Assembly (NCBI GenBank): GCA_963645405.1 | Contig: CAVISR010000046.1 | Location: forward strand, 1-23,030 | Reading direction: 5' to 3' | Length of the DNA: 23,030 nt | Source: Colivivens sp963645405 | GTDB lineage: Bacteria > Bacteroidota > Bacteroidia > Bacteroidales > Bacteroidaceae | Shown here: one piece after another, positions 22,498 to 23,030 of the stretch | Position numbering within the stretch: the first letter of the stretch is position 1 | Layout of the letters: the number at the start of each line of letters is the position of its first letter | Notes under the pieces: model-generated | Databases searched by the model: none | Told to the model about the DNA's origin: nothing | Seen by the model: only the letters and a program-made list of their open reading frames with translations | Translations under genes and position numbers: made by a program

Positions 22498-22973
22498 CAT
22501 TGTATCACACTTCCAAATCTATTATTGAGTCGCCCGACATAAAGCACTCACGTGACCTGCTCGACTTTGGCAAGGGATTTTATCTGACTCCTCTTGTAGC
22601 GCAAGCCAAGAAATATGCCCGGCGCTTTCTGCTTCAGGGGGAAAAGGCTTATTTGAACCACTACGTTTTGGACGACAATCTGACCAATGCATATAAAGTG
22701 AAAGCTTTCGAGGGATACGATGAAGAATGGCTGGATTTTGTGTCATTATGCCGACTGGGAAAACAAACTGAGATATATGATATCGTGTCAGGTGGAATTG
22801 CCGATGACAAAGTGTTCAATACCGTTGACCTTTATTTTTCAGGCAATATAAGCAAGGACGAAGCTCTGAAAAAATTGGCATTCATTCACCCCAACCACCA
22901 AATATGTATTTTGAATCAAGAGATACTCGACAAGCATCTGCATTTTTTGAGAGCTGAAGAGATAAAGTTGTGA
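22494..22973 (+). CDS. DUF3990 protein, possible ADP-ribosyltransferase-fold toxin
   Basis: The 159-residue protein opens LYHTSKSIIESPDIKHSRDLLDFGKGFYLT (3-32), the DUF3990 signature, and has SGGIADDKVFNTVDLYFSG (99-117) and HQICILNQEIL (135-145). From memory, Pfam places DUF3990 in the ADP-ribosyltransferase clan; His5, Tyr30 and Gln136 are candidates for the three NAD-pocket motif positions (H-Y-x type), with Gln where many enzymes have Glu. Whether it is active is unknown. It overlaps the DUF3791 gene by 4 bp and is followed 3 bp later by a third start codon. Confidence 0.8.
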   Translation: MTLYHTSKSIIESPDIKHSRDLLDFGKGFYLTPLVAQAKKYARRFLLQGEKAYLNHYVLDDNLTNAYKVKAFEGYDEEWLDFVSLCRLGKQTEIYDIVSGGIADDKVFNTVDLYFSGNISKDEALKKLAFIHPNHQICILNQEILDKHLHFLRAEEIKL

Positions 22974-22976
22974 TAT

Positions 22977-23030
22977 ATGGAAGCAAACAAAACTATACTT
23001 CAAATGAAGTATGCCCGCATCGTTCAAATC
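22977..23030 (+). CDS. Partial third gene of the DUF3791-DUF3990 operon
   Basis: ATG at 22977 opens a frame of 18 codons to the window edge (MEANKTILQMKYARIVQI), 3 bp after the DUF3990 stop. From memory, a second small DUF3791-like protein with an LQxKYxRIV start often follows DUF3990 in Bacteroidales. Only the N-terminus is visible, so the family is tentative. Confidence 0.5.
   Translation, partial: MEANKTILQMKYARIVQI

Overview
The window looks like chromosomal DNA from a Bacteroidales bacterium, most likely Prevotella or a close relative. Three things point there. Promoters match the Bacteroidetes sigma-ABfr pattern (TTTG, 17-21 bp, TAnnTTTG) ahead of several genes, most clearly at 6566-6596 and 22230-22261. 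Several families are typical of this phylum: a Bacteroidales-style GH57/glycosyltransferase/debranching-enzyme trio, DUF4886, a DUF2807 lipoprotein, an ATPase with a DUF234 tail, and DUF3791/DUF3990. Shine-Dalgarno sequences are weak. The genus is an inference from gene content; no marker gene fixes it.

Layout. 1-790: two strong hairpins and a small Dabb-family gene. 790-5477 (minus): a glycogen operon in the order debranching enzyme (GH133), GT4/GT5-type glycosyltransferase, GH57-like protein. Its divergent neighbour is a Crp/Fnr-type regulator (5704-6408). 6566-6834: a tRNA-Leu(CAG)/tRNA-Gly(GCC) operon with promoter and terminator. 7177-9691: a class I aminotransferase and a LolC/E-FtsX-like permease joined by a tandem repeat. 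9699-11631 (minus): a secreted SGNH (DUF4886) protein and a DUF2807 lipoprotein. 11715-16110 (plus): a tightly packed operon of slyD, aroC, ssb, a phosphopantetheinyl transferase, kdsA and kdsD, which links KDO (LPS inner core) synthesis to chorismate synthesis and carrier-protein activation. 16284-20027 (minus): ugd, a UDP-glucuronate 4-epimerase and a DUF3089 lipoprotein; the first two would turn UDP-glucose into UDP-glucuronate and UDP-galacturonate for surface polysaccharide. 20393-23030 is accessory: an AAA ATPase/DUF234 gene between two copies of a palindrome-rich dispersed repeat, then a DUF3791-DUF3990 pair and the start of a third gene in the same transcript.

Most worth a second look: (i) the GH57-like protein lacks both canonical catalytic residues (Ser147 and Glu243 instead of Glu and Asp) and carries a histone-H1-like Lys/Ala tail; (ii) a three-unit 42-bp tandem repeat after kdsD whose 12-bp palindrome is kept by a compensatory base change and is spaced at four helical turns; (iii) a three-unit 22-bp repeat of A/T inverted repeats after the tRNA operon; (iv) helically phased ATTAAT elements between ugd and the epimerase; (v) the DUF3791-DUF3990 module, a possible ADP-ribosyltransferase-type toxin-antitoxin or defence unit.

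All family assignments come from reading the translated sequences against remembered family motifs; no database search was run.
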